This document shows positions 48,633 to 57,693 of a stretch of DNA of 64,000 nt, one piece after another; the stretch's first letter is position 1; each line of letters starts with the position of its first letter. The stretch lies in contig WGNR01000012.1 of NCBI GenBank assembly GCA_016124445.1, forward strand, positions 744,001 to 808,000, written 5' to 3'. Both the position numbers and the translations under genes were made by a program. The DNA is from a bacterium (GTDB lineage Bacteria; Planctomycetota; Planctomycetia; Pirellulales; Pirellulaceae). Below the pieces are notes generated by a model. It had not been told where the DNA came from. It did not search any database and worked only from the letters and a program-made list of their open reading frames with translations.

Positions 48633-49628
48633 ATGCCCGGAATGATGATAAAAGAGCTAAAGGCCCCCTTGGAACTCACGGAGACAGAACTAGGGGAGCT
48701 GAAACCGGGATACGCGAAGGTTTCTCTCAAGGCCGCTGCCCTGAATCATCGTGACTACTGGATTACCCAGGGCCTGTATCCCGGAATAGAGCTACCCAAG
48801 GTCCTGGGATCTGATGGGGCCGGCATCGTGGCGGAAGTCGGAGATTCGGGTGACCAGCCGTGGGTCGGCAAAGAAGTGATCATCAACCCAGGCTGGGACT
48901 GGGGAACGTCAGAAGCGACGCAATCGTCCGAGTTCACTATTCTGGGCATGCCGCATAACGGGACCTTCGCGACTGAGATTCTGGCCCCGGTCGAGATGCT
49001 TCGCGAGCGACCGAAACATTTGAGCTGGGAAGAAGCCGCCGCACTTCCACTGGCGGGCGTGACGGCATTCCGCGCGACGATGTCTCAAGGGCAGCTTCGC
49101 CCTGGCGAAAAAGTTTTGATCAGCGGTGTCGGAGGAGGCGTGGCGACATTCGCTCTGCAGTTTGCCGTAGCGGCTGGTGCCGAGGTGGCGGTCACGTCGT
49201 CGAGCGAAGCGAAGATTGCCGCCGCGAAAGAGCTGGGGGCGGTCGCTGGGTTCAACTACCGCGAAGAAGGCTGGCAAAAGAACGCGGCCCAATCGTTTGG
49301 CCGCCCTAATTTGATCATCGATAGCGCTGCCGGCAAAGGATATGCCAATCTGGTCGAGCTGGCCGCTCCTGGTGGGCGAATCGTCAACTACGGCGCGACG
49401 ACCGGTCCGCCTGAGAAAGTCGACATGTTCAAACTCTTTTGGAACCAATTGAAGCTGATCGGCTCGACGATGGGTTCGCCCGCCGACTTTCGCGGAATGC
49501 TCGACCTGGTTGACCGGCATCAGATCAAACCGGTGATCGATCAGGTCTTCAGCCTGGCTCAAGCCAACGAAGCGCTGGCCCGGATGGAAAAGGGAGAGCA
49601 GTTCGGTAAGATCGTTCTGCGAATCTGA
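48633..49628 (+). CDS. Zinc-independent MDR dehydrogenase (quinone reductase-like)
   Basis: A 331-residue medium-chain dehydrogenase/reductase. The ATG at 48633 has GGAAGG upstream. The catalytic domain starts KAAALNHRDYWITQGLYPG and the cofactor domain LISGVGGGVATFALQFAVAAG follows. The Cys and His that bind zinc in alcohol dehydrogenases are not present (LGSDGAGIVAEVG replaces G-H-E), so it belongs to the zinc-free quinone oxidoreductase side and probably uses NADPH. The next gene, an aldo-keto reductase, begins 87 bp later on the same strand. Confidence 0.87.
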   Translation: MPGMMIKELKAPLELTETELGELKPGYAKVSLKAAALNHRDYWITQGLYPGIELPKVLGSDGAGIVAEVGDSGDQPWVGKEVIINPGWDWGTSEATQSSEFTILGMPHNGTFATEILAPVEMLRERPKHLSWEEAAALPLAGVTAFRATMSQGQLRPGEKVLISGVGGGVATFALQFAVAAGAEVAVTSSSEAKIAAAKELGAVAGFNYREEGWQKNAAQSFGRPNLIIDSAAGKGYANLVELAAPGGRIVNYGATTGPPEKVDMFKLFWNQLKLIGSTMGSPADFRGMLDLVDRHQIKPVIDQVFSLAQANEALARMEKGEQFGKIVLRI

Positions 49629-49715
49629 GAAGGCGGTGTCATGGCTAGACCGCTCAGGTTACATTGGCCAGTCTTCACTAGTTGTTCCGCCCAGATACGA
49701 AACAGAGATAGTACA

Positions 49716-50744
49716 ATGAAAACACGCCCACTCGGAAAATCGGGAATCGAAGCATCAGTCGTCGCGTTTGGTGCCTGGGCCATTGGCGGATGGACTTGGG
49801 GCGGGGCGGATGAAAAGGAATCGATCGCCGCGATCCATGCTTTCCTCGATGCCGGCGGCAACTTGATCGATACGGCGCCTGTGTATGGCTTTGGTGCCAG
49901 CGAAGAAGTGGTTGGCAAAGCAATCGCCGACCGTCGCGACAAAGTGGTCCTGGCCACCAAGTGCAGCATGCGGTGGGATCTGAACGACAAGCAAAAGAAG
50001 CGGGCCACCAAGCGGTTTTCAACCACCAAGGAAAACGTCGACTGGTCCGGCGAACCGACCGAAGAGAGCTTCGATGTCTACATCTACAGCGGCAAGGATG
50101 GCATTCGCGAGGAGATCGAACGGAGCTTGAAACGGCTCAACACTGACGTCATTGACCTGTACCAAACGCATTGGCAGATGGACAACACGCCCATCGGCGA
50201 GCGTATGGAAACGCTGATGGAACTCAAGAAAGAAGGCAAGATCCGTTCGATCGGCGTCTGCAACGCTTCCAACGAAGAGATGAATGCTTATCGCCAGTTC
50301 GGCGAGTTGGATACCGATCAGGAAAAGTATTCGATGCTCGACCGCGAACGAGAGCCAACCAACCTGGCCTACTGCGCCGACCACGACCTGGCTTTCCTCG
50401 CTTACAGCCCCTTAAGCCAAGGCCTGCTAACCGGCAAGATCACGGCCGATCGCCAGTACGAAGAAGGGGACCAGCGCAACTTCAAACCGCGCTTCGAGGC
50501 CGAAAACGTTCGCAAGGTTCAAGCGATGCTCGAGCCAATGCTGCCGATCGCCGAAAAGCACGACGCCACGCTCGCCCAGATCACGATGGCCTGGACCTTA
50601 GCCCAACGCGGCTGTTCCCATGTGCTGTGCGGAGCCCGAACCCCAGCCCAAGCGATCGACAACGCCAAGGCGGGCAGCATTGAGTTGAGTGCGGACGAAC
50701 TGGCCGCGATCACCAAGGCGGTGCAGAGCTACGACGGGATTTAG
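49716..50744 (+). CDS. Aldo/keto reductase
   Basis: A 342-residue NADPH-dependent reductase of the AKR superfamily. The ATG at 49716 is used because the protein family starts KTRPLGKSGIEASVVAFGAW there. The active-site set is visible: NLIDTAPVYGFGASEE (Asp and catalytic Tyr), VLATKCSMR (Lys) and DLYQTHWQMD (His). GVCNASNEEM and SPLSQGLLTGK are the following strands. It reduces aldehydes or sugars in the cytoplasm; the exact substrate is unknown. Confidence 0.92.
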   Translation: MKTRPLGKSGIEASVVAFGAWAIGGWTWGGADEKESIAAIHAFLDAGGNLIDTAPVYGFGASEEVVGKAIADRRDKVVLATKCSMRWDLNDKQKKRATKRFSTTKENVDWSGEPTEESFDVYIYSGKDGIREEIERSLKRLNTDVIDLYQTHWQMDNTPIGERMETLMELKKEGKIRSIGVCNASNEEMNAYRQFGELDTDQEKYSMLDREREPTNLAYCADHDLAFLAYSPLSQGLLTGKITADRQYEEGDQRNFKPRFEAENVRKVQAMLEPMLPIAEKHDATLAQITMAWTLAQRGCSHVLCGARTPAQAIDNAKAGSIELSADELAAITKAVQSYDGI

Positions 50745-50827
50745 CTAATCACGAGCATGAATACGAGATTAGGTTTAAATTGCTTTCCTAGCACAACGAA
50801 CAGCTCGCATTTCCCCTCAGATAGTCT

Positions 50828-52363
50828 ATGAAGTCGTGTCTGGATGCATTGCTTGAAAGTTTCAAGACTTTCGCACATCGAAAGCCGACCGATCTCGCAT
50901 CCTTTTTCCAAGGTTTGCCTGAACCAGATACGCTTCCCTTGCCTTGGGTTACATGGACGCTGATTGGTTTAGCACGCCATCGAAAACGCCAGCACTGGGT
51001 CGCGGAGATCATCCGGACTCGTTTGCAGGGCGACACCAGGACATTAGGAGCTCTTGGTGCATTGGGACATCCAAGCGGGATTCCACGGACCGGAACGGTT
51101 CCGGGAATGCCCATCTGGGAATATCGCTTTCACGGCAGAGGATGCTGTCTCAGTCACAAGGTGGATGGCTATGAGATTGACGTTGACTTCTACGACAACT
51201 CGGCTGACTACTTCAATTTGTGGTTTTTCGAGACATTTCACGATTCGCTCCGAAAACCCGAGTTGCCTGAGCAAAGGTTTAAAGAACTGTTTCCATCTTT
51301 TAGCCCGATGGGCTTTGCAATCGAAGAGCTTTCAGCTGGCGGTGCCCTGACTTCGCTGCGAGATGATGGGTCTCGTCCTTTTCGGATTTCAGACGAATTC
51401 GTCGCCGTTGCTGATGAAATCGACGCCTTCTGTACGGAATGGGAGAACCCTGACCGGCGCGCTTTTCTGGCGGCCATCATTGGTGATTGGCTCGCGGCGG
51501 AAGAGGCAGTCGAGGGGCAGGCTGGTCTTGTTGATATCGTTTCGCCTAGAGCAGAAAACTGTCGAAGGCAATGGGAGCGTTGGCTAGCTGCTATGCTGTA
51601 TGGGGAGTACTGGGCACCAAGTGCACTGCATGGTTTGGCGGATTTACGATCGGTCGACCTGGACGAGCAATTGGAAAGGGCCTTGCTAGGTCCGCCATCC
51701 AGAAAGCTTGGGGCAGCGCTAGACATTCTTGGGCAAAGAGATGACGCGAGTTGGTGTGACCGCGTTTTTCCATTATTCAAACGTATCAATCCCGAAGGAG
51801 AGCCACCGGCTTCTTATCAATGGATGGAAGCCATGAAGTTTCTGATTCGGCACAAATACTGCCTCGAAGATGTACTGCCCGAACTTCCGAGGGCAAAAGA
51901 AGAAAATGTAGACGAAGCGGTTCTTCTGGCACTTGAGAATGCACCTCAGTTGGCACTACCTCTAATCCGCTACGGACTTCTTTACGGAGTACCGCTTTAT
52001 CGTACTAGAGTTGCTGCCATCCTGGCCCTGATTAATGCGCCATGGAGTAAGCGGGAGCTAATCTGTGCACTCGAGTCATCCGACGAACAGGAAGCAACTG
52101 CTGAAATCCGGGCTGCCTTGTTAGAGTTGAGTGATCCCGAGGCCGAGCGAATCGTGCTCGACTGGGAGCAGCGAAACCCGCATGAAGACGAGATTGGGTC
52201 GTACATCGAGATTGATGGCCGTCAGGTTGGTCCCTTCTTCAGCATTAGCGAGATAATGCTCAAGCAAAGTGCCGACTATCTTCGGTACGATATGCAGGAG
52301 CTTCACGACCGGGTAATGAAAGTCAGGTACGTGATTCCGCCCGATGCCGATGCACCAGGCTAA
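50828..52363 (+). CDS. Unknown protein with DUF6896-like domain
   Basis: A 511-residue soluble protein. Residues 95-140 contain WEYRFHGRGCCLSHKVDG and IDVDFYDNSADYFNLWFFE, the F-H-G-x-G-C-x-L and (D/E)-x-D-F-D-like pattern of DUF6896, a domain seen among bacterial immunity-type proteins. The C-terminal half is helical with HEAT-like spacing (VDEAVLLALENAPQLALPLI, TRVAAILALINAPWSKRELI). The role is unknown; defence or immunity is only a weak inference. It overlaps the convergent VOC gene by four bases. Confidence 0.6.
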   Translation: MKSCLDALLESFKTFAHRKPTDLASFFQGLPEPDTLPLPWVTWTLIGLARHRKRQHWVAEIIRTRLQGDTRTLGALGALGHPSGIPRTGTVPGMPIWEYRFHGRGCCLSHKVDGYEIDVDFYDNSADYFNLWFFETFHDSLRKPELPEQRFKELFPSFSPMGFAIEELSAGGALTSLRDDGSRPFRISDEFVAVADEIDAFCTEWENPDRRAFLAAIIGDWLAAEEAVEGQAGLVDIVSPRAENCRRQWERWLAAMLYGEYWAPSALHGLADLRSVDLDEQLERALLGPPSRKLGAALDILGQRDDASWCDRVFPLFKRINPEGEPPASYQWMEAMKFLIRHKYCLEDVLPELPRAKEENVDEAVLLALENAPQLALPLIRYGLLYGVPLYRTRVAAILALINAPWSKRELICALESSDEQEATAEIRAALLELSDPEAERIVLDWEQRNPHEDEIGSYIEIDGRQVGPFFSISEIMLKQSADYLRYDMQELHDRVMKVRYVIPPDADAPG

Positions 52364-52749
52364 GCCGTTTCCCCGAACGGTGAAGCAATCACCACGATGT
52401 AACCTTCCGGATCGCGAACCCAGATCTCGCGATGTTGGGCGTTCGGATTGACCAGCGGGCCGTCGACGATTTCGGCCTGCATTTCTTTTGCTCGCTCGAA
52501 CGCGGCGTCGAATTGAGGCGTTTCGAACCATAGGAGCGTTCCGTTGCCATAGGGCCGCTTGGCAGGATCGCCCATGAATTGGTGTTCGTGCACTTCCCAT
52601 AGATGGATTTGCAGGATGAGTTCGCCCTGATCGTTGATGATCATCTCGTACTCTTTCCCGCCATGAGCACTTTGGCAGCCGAGCAACTGCTGATACCAGC
52701 GGCTGCTGGCTTCGACATCGTGGACGACAATCATCGGCTGCGGTTTCAT
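52360..52749 (-). CDS. VOC-superfamily (glyoxalase-like) protein
   Basis: A 129-residue protein with the betaalphabetabetabeta pattern of the vicinal oxygen chelate fold: PMIVVHDVEASSRWYQQLLG at the start, ELILQIHLWEVHEHQF in the middle and QHREIWVRDPEGYIVVIASP at the end. Potential metal ligands are His and Glu in the three strands. Dioxygenase, glyoxalase or antibiotic-resistance roles occur in the fold, and none can be chosen. Convergent with the unknown 511-residue gene. Confidence 0.85.
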   Translation of the reverse strand: MKPQPMIVVHDVEASSRWYQQLLGCQSAHGGKEYEMIINDQGELILQIHLWEVHEHQFMGDPAKRPYGNGTLLWFETPQFDAAFERAKEMQAEIVDGPLVNPNAQHREIWVRDPEGYIVVIASPFGETA

Positions 52750-52918
52750 GACATCGACCTTCGTGTTCGAAGAGATTGGTTCTCGACGGATTGACTAGTG
52801 ATAGCGGTGCGAATGGGGAAATACAAGTCGCAGGAGTATGCGAATGAGCTAAAGTTGCAACGAATCGCTGCTTCCCCTACGCTGAAGTCTTCCCAGGATC
52901 GTGTCAGGAGAAGGAACG

Positions 52919-53887
52919 ATGCAATTTCGATTGGTTTCATGGACGATCACGTTGTTGGCCTTCTGGGCGTCTACCGGGACTGCCGAAGATCCGAAGCTTG
53001 GCGATCAGTTTGGCGTGCCAGAGCAGGGGCATATAGAGCTTCGGCAATGCTGGATCGACGACCTGAAAGATCCCAAGCTCAACACGGTCCAGGACGTACT
53101 CAATCTCGCCCGCCGAATCGAGGCGATTCCTTTCGACGAACCTTCGATCCTCAGCGGCAATCTACTTGAGAAGATCGGTCTGTCCAGCGCTCTGCCGAAC
53201 CTGCCGATGTGGACGAAATGGGAAGTCGACTTCAAACCTGGAACGTGCGTCCAACGGAGCGTCCAGGGTCGCGACTTTTTCGTGATTGCGAAATGCCCTG
53301 CCGCAGACATCGACATCTCCGGCCGCGCAATTCGCACGCAAATTAATCATCGCAACGCCGGGGGTCAAAACGTCAGCCTATCCGATGTGAGTAACTTATT
53401 TGGCCGAAATGCTCAGCTTTTCCAGCGGCCGTATGTAGCGCGAAGTATCGACCAAGCTCAGTTGGCTGTAATTCCGCTGAAGAAATTTGAACGCATCTAC
53501 GTAACGCGGCCTGATCAAGATCGAATCGAGGCCAATATGGCTCTTCTTGACCAAAAGGTTTTCGCGTTCCAGTTGTATCTTTACCAGCAAGAACCTGCTG
53601 AGACGGTACCGTTCTGGTTGCCTCGTTTGGTGCTCGAATTTCAGAAGGTGACTGCCGAGAAATGTTCGGTAACGCTAACACTGATCGACAAAGCTAACTT
53701 CGCCGCGCCAGTTGATCCAGGGAAGCTCAAGATTCCCGTCAAAGCAGGCTGGATCTACGCTCATCAACCGCCTCTACCGAATTATGCAAAGAAGATGCCA
53801 ATCGACTTGGAAGATCTGTCGATATTCACGCCAGCTCAGGCGAAGACCTTTATCGATACTTTGGAAGATCAGCTTCGCCGGAAGTAA
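52919..53887 (+). CDS. Secreted protein of unknown function
   Basis: A 322-residue protein with a Sec signal peptide (QFRLVSWTITLLAFWASTGT, cut near TAE). AGGAGAAGGA before the ATG at 52919 fixes the start. The mature part has alternating beta strands and a C-terminal helix. It has no recognised domain. A conserved-looking KCPAADIDISGRAIRTQINH block is in the middle. Its stop lies ten bases before the stop of convergent rraB-like gene. Confidence 0.62.
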   Translation: MQFRLVSWTITLLAFWASTGTAEDPKLGDQFGVPEQGHIELRQCWIDDLKDPKLNTVQDVLNLARRIEAIPFDEPSILSGNLLEKIGLSSALPNLPMWTKWEVDFKPGTCVQRSVQGRDFFVIAKCPAADIDISGRAIRTQINHRNAGGQNVSLSDVSNLFGRNAQLFQRPYVARSIDQAQLAVIPLKKFERIYVTRPDQDRIEANMALLDQKVFAFQLYLYQQEPAETVPFWLPRLVLEFQKVTAEKCSVTLTLIDKANFAAPVDPGKLKIPVKAGWIYAHQPPLPNYAKKMPIDLEDLSIFTPAQAKTFIDTLEDQLRRK

Positions 53888-53896
53888 TCCGGCTGC

Positions 53897-54232
53897 TTAC
53901 CCGTCGGCGTTGCCAAACGTGCCGAACCCGTCGCTATACCCGCCAAACGGTTCAGCCAGGTCGTCCAGGGCTTCTTCGATCTCGAAGACCGTGTTGACCG
54001 TGGCCAGGATTGTCTTGGTGCAGTAGCAGGTCCATTCGCCCGATTCCTGGTCTTGCTCGACGCTCGTTTCGAAGCCGATCTTGCGGGCTTCGGCGGCGAC
54101 CTGTTCGCCCGACTCGGCGCTAGGTACCGAGACGAAGAAATCCATTTCAATGGGCCGGGAAAGATCGGACCCGTCGGCCTCGATTCGCTCGAGCGCCTGG
54201 GCGGTGACTGCTTTTCCTTCGGGATCGAACAT
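53897..54232 (-). CDS. RraB-family (ribonuclease E inhibitor B-like) protein
   Basis: A 111-residue protein with the RraB pattern: EMDFFVSVPSAESGEQVAAE, then ARKIGFETSVEQDQESGEW and TCYCTKTILATVNTVFEIEE. The N-terminus lacks the longer acidic extension of Escherichia coli RraB and the protein ends with a Gly-rich tail, so regulation of RNase E is not assured; it is better called RraB-family. The start lies well separated from neighbours. Cytoplasmic. Confidence 0.82.
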   Translation of the reverse strand: MFDPEGKAVTAQALERIEADGSDLSRPIEMDFFVSVPSAESGEQVAAEARKIGFETSVEQDQESGEWTCYCTKTILATVNTVFEIEEALDDLAEPFGGYSDGFGTFGNADG

Positions 54233-54386
54233 GGCGGCGGTTCCTGACAGCGGCTGGGAAGTTTCTACCCCTATCTTACGATGGCCGGCGGCCTTGTGGG
54301 ATGGCGTAGTTTGACCCTGGTCGTTTCGTCAAGGATACTAAACGTCTTCTATTGCCCCAAGACTCTGCACAGTGAGTATCTACCTG

Positions 54387-54494
54387 ATGTCTCGCCAATT
54401 TTTGTTGGTTGCCATCCTTTTGCTTGGTTTGACCGAACCGCTGCTGGCGGCGGACAAGCCCAACGTCATCTTCATTCTGGCCGACGACAAGTAG
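54387..54494 (+). pseudogene. N-terminal stump of a sulfatase
   Basis: The frame begins with ATG at 54387, then a signal peptide (SRQFLLVAILLLGLTEPLLA) and the invariant sulfatase start KPNVIFILADDK, where the ADD aspartates bind calcium, and stops with TAG at 54492. All downstream sulfatase parts (C-x-P-S-R formylglycine site included) are absent. Planctomycetes carry very many sulfatases. The break lies at the start of the rearranged region. Confidence 0.85.
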
Positions 54495-54674
54495 ATCTCT
54501 AGCGGTGATTTTGGTCAGAACGCCCGAGAAAAACAGCCTTTCGTGCAGTTAATCGAACGATTTCAAATTGAGGCAGATTTCAACAGATTTGGGGCAGATC
54601 TGGGTGATTAACTACACTTTGCTACACCATGGCGTTTAATTTTCGGATGACGAAGAGCTTTTGGGGCTAATCGA

Positions 54675-55974
54675 TCATTCGGAAAGTGCATTCGCCATTA
54701 TCCCGAAACCATAGTGCCTGCCGGCTCCAAGGATGAGCGGACCGGCTGGTTTGGTTTCCTGGAATCGCAGTGTCAAGTGAACTGCCGTTTGCGAAAGCAG
54801 GTGATCGGGGCGGAGATAGCCAGCGGGCTGTTTGCGGCGATCAGTTTTGTGGGCGGAAAATGATTTAGGAAAACGGGAGACGGCGCTCCACTCAAATTCG
54901 CAAGGCTCGACAATTCCCGAGTCTGTCAGGGCCCGTTGAATCAGTTTACGCGTCTTCGCGCGTTTGTGATCGTCGTGGCCAGGCAGGATGACCGGGGTAA
55001 CGCTATGCCATATCTTGCTGGCATGGGTGTAACATCGCGTTACGGCATCACCCGAAATACGAAGCAGTCGAGGAATCTTTCCTTCCTCGAATTCGCACTG
55101 GTTTTCAGGTGCAAGACGTTCGCCGTTCAGTTGAGAGGCCAAGTGATTCAACCATGCCACATTTGCAGCGGGGCAGGTTATCAAAACACGGCGAATCAGT
55201 TGATCTCCATGCCCATGCCCGACTGTCAGAAGCGGTACATAAGAGAATTGCCGATGGCTTCCTTTTTCAACGCCTACATGCCCGGCGACATATTGTTCGA
55301 CCCAGGCTGCATCGCAACCCGGCGGTGGTGTTTTTCTCATGGCGTTGATCGCCAGATGACGCACCATGCCGGCCATCTTCATCAGTTTTCGCTGGGGATA
55401 CGTTGACAATTTTCCCTGGTCCGTCATCAATTCAAAGACAACGAAAGGCCTGTTCGGCGAATCGCCTGATCGACAATAAGCGATCTTTTTGAATTGCGTG
55501 AAGGCGTCTTGTGGAAGGAACCCACGCTCGTCAATTCTTCGCAGGAAGGCTTGATGACGCGTTTTTAGGGCTTCCAAAGTCCCGTCTATCGGGACACGGA
55601 GTACGTTGTTGGAAGAAAGTTGCGTTGGCTGCCATTGTTCCCCATGCAGCAGGCCATGCGCCTCCTTCTCGAGGATGTCAGCATTTCCCACTACGAGATC
55701 GATTCCCCAGCCCAGCGCAACGAGCTGACGGGCGGCGCAATGCAGCCTGGCTCAACGAAGCATCACGGCGAACGCCTCCGTCCGCGATCACGCCGCCATG
55801 ACCTGCCGAAGCGGGGTTGTGGACGAAGCCACGCTGGGCCAAGGGGCTCTTTCCCTGGCCTTCGGCTTTGGCCTTTTCCGTTTCGCTGAAAACCTTTAGT
55901 TCGGCATAGTCGACCGGCGGAACATATCCGTACAATTCGATTCGCCTGGAAGTGCCTTTCTGTAAACACTTCTT
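54675..55974 (-). pseudogene. csb2: Broken csb2 (type I-G/I-U CRISPR-associated Cas5-Cas6-like)
   Basis: The main part (stop at 54675 to about 55740, 340 residues) matches Csb2: the RRFAY-like FSYVPLLTVGHGHGDQLIRR, NRPFVVFELMTDQGK with KMAGMVRHLAINAM, KIWHSVTPVILPGHDDH and the C-terminal Gly-rich RNA-binding loop PAGPLILGAGRHYGFGIM. A one-base frameshift near 55735-55745 separates it from the N-terminal part YGYVPPVDYAELKVF to GVRRDASLSQAAL, while LGWGIDLVVG lies in the downstream frame. About 60-80 N-terminal residues, with the usual WPPSP motif, are missing. No cas3, csb1, csx17, cas1 or array is nearby. Confidence 0.82.
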
Positions 55975-56617
55975 TCAGTATTTGTTCGCCCTACTTCAAA
56001 GGACGGTGGTGCATCGACTGCGTAACGAGGCAATTCATCAATTCCATTCTGCGAACGAAGACAAACTGAAACTCGAGCACGAGTTGACTCGTCTTCGGGA
56101 AAGACTTCTGGAATTTGGCATGACGGGGAGCTTTTCGCAGTCTCAATTGTCAGAATCAGCGCAAGACTTTTACCAACTTGCTCGTAGCGGCCTGAAGCTC
56201 GAAACCCTTTGGAGCGAGACGCGGGAGATCATCCATGAAATTGAATCACGGCTGATTTCAGCGCGATCATTGAAGAACCTGGAAGCGATCCGGCATTTGC
56301 AGCACAAAGTGGAATGGGCTGAGGTATTTATCATTGGCGTGTATGCCCTGGAAGCGACGCATATCTTGCTTCATGGCCTGGGGCACGACCACGGATTTGT
56401 GGTGAGTATGCTTTTGCTATCGGTAATCGTCTGTGGACCGGTGGTTGCCTATTTCGTGTTGCGACCCGACAAAGAACACAACCCATTTCGGTGGTGGTGG
56501 CTGCTGTTGCTGCTTGCAGGTTGGGTGGTAATGGTAGCATGCACGCACTTCGGCATCTGGGAACCTGCGTCACACCCTTCGCCCGAGGTCTTGGAGAACG
56601 CGGAAGTGCAACACTGA
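55952..56617 (+). CDS. Membrane protein with coiled coil, N-terminus perhaps artificial
   Basis: A 221-residue frame starting at GTG. Residues 30-110 are a charged coiled coil (KLKLEHELTRLRERLLEF), followed by hydrophobic segments with AEVFIIGVYALEATHILLHG, a central helix (VSMLLLSVIVCGPVVAYFVL) and WWWLLLLLAGWVVMVA. The first 20 residues overlap the broken csb2 gene, so the original gene is probably cut at a breakpoint near 55960 and this is its C-terminal part. The family was not recognised; a remote resemblance to CorA-like C-termini is not convincing. Confidence 0.5.
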   Translation: MPFCKHFFQYLFALLQRTVVHRLRNEAIHQFHSANEDKLKLEHELTRLRERLLEFGMTGSFSQSQLSESAQDFYQLARSGLKLETLWSETREIIHEIESRLISARSLKNLEAIRHLQHKVEWAEVFIIGVYALEATHILLHGLGHDHGFVVSMLLLSVIVCGPVVAYFVLRPDKEHNPFRWWWLLLLLAGWVVMVACTHFGIWEPASHPSPEVLENAEVQH

Positions 56618-57119
56618 GGCATAAGTTTTACGGAGGTTGAAATTGTCTTGGTCGTGGACACAACCATGTTGAATTCCACTTTCACAGTAAATTTCGCAAC
56701 TCATTACTCTTTCTCAGGTTACGCGAATCTATTCCGGTACACAAACATAGGGATCGCCCCTAAAAAATGCATCGAGCCGTGTGTGGCGACGATTTTTGGC
56801 CTGTAAACGAAAAACTCGATCTCCTGTTTGTCTCACAAGGCAAAGCCTGCTCAGGGAGGTTGGTCCGAGCGGTTCGAACTCGCGAGCTGGTTCAATGGAC
56901 AAGACTTCCACCAAGCCCTCGGCCGTCCCATCCGCAATAAGCTGAGGACGGCGCTGCAGGACATCAAGCAAACGGTGTGGGAGTATGCGTATGGGGATGC
57001 ATCGCTTCGCTTTCGCATTGAAGAGCTACCCAACTAGGACAGGCGGAGGGCATGCTCATCGAATTCGACACGTAAGACCTCTTGCCCTTGGGAGACAGTC
57101 GAATTCCACACAAAACAAC
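56618..57119. other. Spacer with no convincing gene
   Basis: Two overlapping frames of 69 and 80 residues (plus 56828-57037; minus 56729-56971) cover the same bases. Neither has a ribosome site or a recognised motif, and each could be a shadow of the other or a decayed gene. No terminator or repeat was seen. Confidence 0.35.
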
Positions 57120-57683
57120 TCAGGCCGGAGTCTCTTTTTGGACAAACTTACACGTTTGCGGGTCAACACGATTGTTCGCTGTGTCGACACCACCGATGAA
57201 CGAGCAATCAATCTCTCCGCAAAGAAGTTGCTTAGTGAAGCTCAGCATGGACAAGTCAAACCGAGTGAAGATTTCAAGATCGTGCATGGCAACTACCGGC
57301 CAGACAGATGGATCTCCGTCAGTCAACCAGAAGAAGTGCTTACGGTCTTCGCCATACCCCCAAAGCAACAAACCCGGTTGATCAGGGTATATTTCGTATG
57401 GAATGTACTCGTCGCTTTCCGATAGTTTGAGTTGTCGAATGGTATCTAAGTCTCGATTCTGCTTTGCCCAATAATCATCGCTGTACGGATTTAACACCTC
57501 AAGAAATATGCCTCCATCAATGTCAAAATAGCCACTTCCGTACGCTTGGATGAACTTCATAAAATCAGGCGGTAGGGCTGGAAGATTTGACGCTTTGGTG
57601 TGCGCAGAAACCCCGATTGGAGTTTTAGGTGGCGCTACTGCTGCAATCAATTCGCCAAGGACTTGGTCGACTGAGCTGCTCAT
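57120..57683 (-). CDS. SMI1/KNR4 (SUKH)-family immunity-type protein
   Basis: A 187-residue protein with a SUKH fold pattern: LPALPPDFMKFIQAYGSGYF (the L-P-x-D-Y/F helix), GIFLEVLNPYSDDY, and PGLLLWGYGEDRKHFFWLTD with the conserved G-D/E-D and FFW. SUKH proteins are often immunity proteins against nuclease or ADP-ribosylating toxins. No toxin gene is adjacent, and the recombinase stop is ten bases away, so it may be orphan cargo of the element. Confidence 0.82.
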   Translation of the reverse strand: MSSSVDQVLGELIAAVAPPKTPIGVSAHTKASNLPALPPDFMKFIQAYGSGYFDIDGGIFLEVLNPYSDDYWAKQNRDLDTIRQLKLSESDEYIPYEIYPDQPGLLLWGYGEDRKHFFWLTDGDPSVWPVVAMHDLEIFTRFDLSMLSFTKQLLCGEIDCSFIGGVDTANNRVDPQTCKFVQKETPA

Positions 57684-57693
57684 GATGATATCC

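Noticed and set aside
56729..57037. Two overlapping small frames, one on each strand
   Set aside because: Neither can be preferred and no family is recognised; described as spacer only.
54300..57100. Possible CRISPR array near the csb2 relic
   Set aside because: I found no regularly spaced repeat units here or elsewhere in the window.
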